From positions 1 through 7,914 of the forward strand of contig JAHHTT010000075.1 of assembly GCA_020024465.1 (NCBI GenBank): 7,914 bases of DNA, in the 5' to 3' direction. Origin of the DNA: Odoribacter sp. GTDB taxonomy: Bacteria; Bacteroidota; Bacteroidia; Bacteroidales; Marinifilaceae. Shown here piece after piece: positions 7,630 to 7,914 of the stretch. The position numbers were made by a program, and so were the translations under genes. The notes beneath the pieces were generated by a model. It did not search any database. It was not told the origin of the DNA and saw nothing but the letters and a program-made list of their open reading frames with translations. Each line of letters opens with the position of its first letter. Position 1 is the first letter of the stretch.

Positions 7630-7892
7630 TCCTTGCAGAAATAGCCCAAGATACCGTTAATCATGGTTTTGTAGTTCGTCGCTTTATGATTGTCCGGATT
7701 CAAACGAAGCACGGCATTAAATTTATTCAACGCCTCAGTCATCCGTCCCTCCGCATAAATCAACTCGCCCAAATACAACAAATATTCTTCATTATTTTCA
7801 TTTTCCTTTATACCCCCTTCAAGAAACAGGATTGCCTCCTGACGCTTCCCCGCTTCCACCATTTTTTTTGCTTCTTCTATCATCTCCATCAT
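7614..7892 (-). CDS. Short tetratricopeptide-repeat protein (5' end may extend beyond the window)
   Basis: This is a small TPR protein, presumably cytosolic since no signal peptide is seen. Residues 3-30 resemble one TPR (EEAKKMVEAGKRQEAILFLEG). Residues 35-68 form a good second one (EEYLLYLGELIYAEGRM, ALNKFNAVLRLNPDN). The tail NYKTMINGILGYFCKDLLNP resembles the conserved end of short Bacteroidota TPR proteins that finish in forms like NFYNKDMYNP. TPRs bind proteins, but the partner is unknown. The start at 7890-7892 is the first ATG of a double ATG. The same frame has no stop up to the right edge, so a longer N-terminus is possible. The gene is separated from the sigma gene by 54 bp that include most of a strong promoter match, so it is probably not part of the uptake system. 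Confidence 0.8.
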   Translation of the reverse strand: MMEMIEEAKKMVEAGKRQEAILFLEGGIKENENNEEYLLYLGELIYAEGRMTEALNKFNAVLRLNPDNHKATNYKTMINGILGYFCKDLLNP

Positions 7893-7914
7893 TTTTTTAT
7901 CCGTTATCCATTTT

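Noticed and set aside
1..7914. Searched for an invertible promoter, insertion sequence, CRISPR array, tRNA or riboswitch.
   Set aside because: No paired long inverted repeats, transposase frames, spaced direct repeats or structured leader were seen by eye; a computed repeat and RNA-family search would be needed to be certain.

Overview
The window is one minus-strand gene cluster from a Bacteroidota, almost certainly a Bacteroidales. The evidence is a SusC/SusD pair, a FecI/FecR-type regulator pair, a DUF4843-type lipoprotein, and a promoter of the Bacteroides form (TTTG-N20-TATATTTG). The overall style recalls gut Odoribacteraceae or Bacteroidaceae, but the genus cannot be fixed from the sequence alone. 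All real genes lie on the minus strand, so transcription runs from high to low coordinates.

In transcription order: (1) a short TPR protein (7614-7892), whose frame stays open to the right edge; (2) an ECF sigma factor (6981-7559), with a good promoter overlapping the end of the TPR gene; (3) a FecR-type anti-sigma factor (5745-6935); (4) a SusC-like TonB-dependent transducer with an N-terminal STN signalling domain (2274-5705); (5) a SusD/RagB-like surface lipoprotein (774-2246); (6) a DUF4843-type lipoprotein (37-720, with its signal peptide coded up to 759); (7) the first five codons of another gene leaving the left edge (1-16). Gaps between genes 2 and 7 are about 14 to 45 bp and hold no visible terminator, so genes 2-7 look like one operon. 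No gap approaches 300 bp.

From the families, the parts should form a self-regulating uptake cassette. SusC/SusD bind and import a nutrient across the outer membrane. The STN domain of SusC reports substrate or transport state to the periplasmic end of FecR, which releases the ECF sigma factor to raise expression. No glycoside hydrolase, peptidase or other enzyme lies in the window, so the substrate is unknown; glycan, peptide and metal complex all remain possible.

The most unusual point is at the start of the DUF4843 gene. The expected ATG, 14 bp after the susD-like stop, is followed at once by TAA, and the frame then continues through a textbook lipoprotein signal peptide. A single base change (AAA to TAA at codon 2) would explain this. 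Otherwise the window is a well-formed example of a known type of locus, and I see no convincing evidence of a new system.
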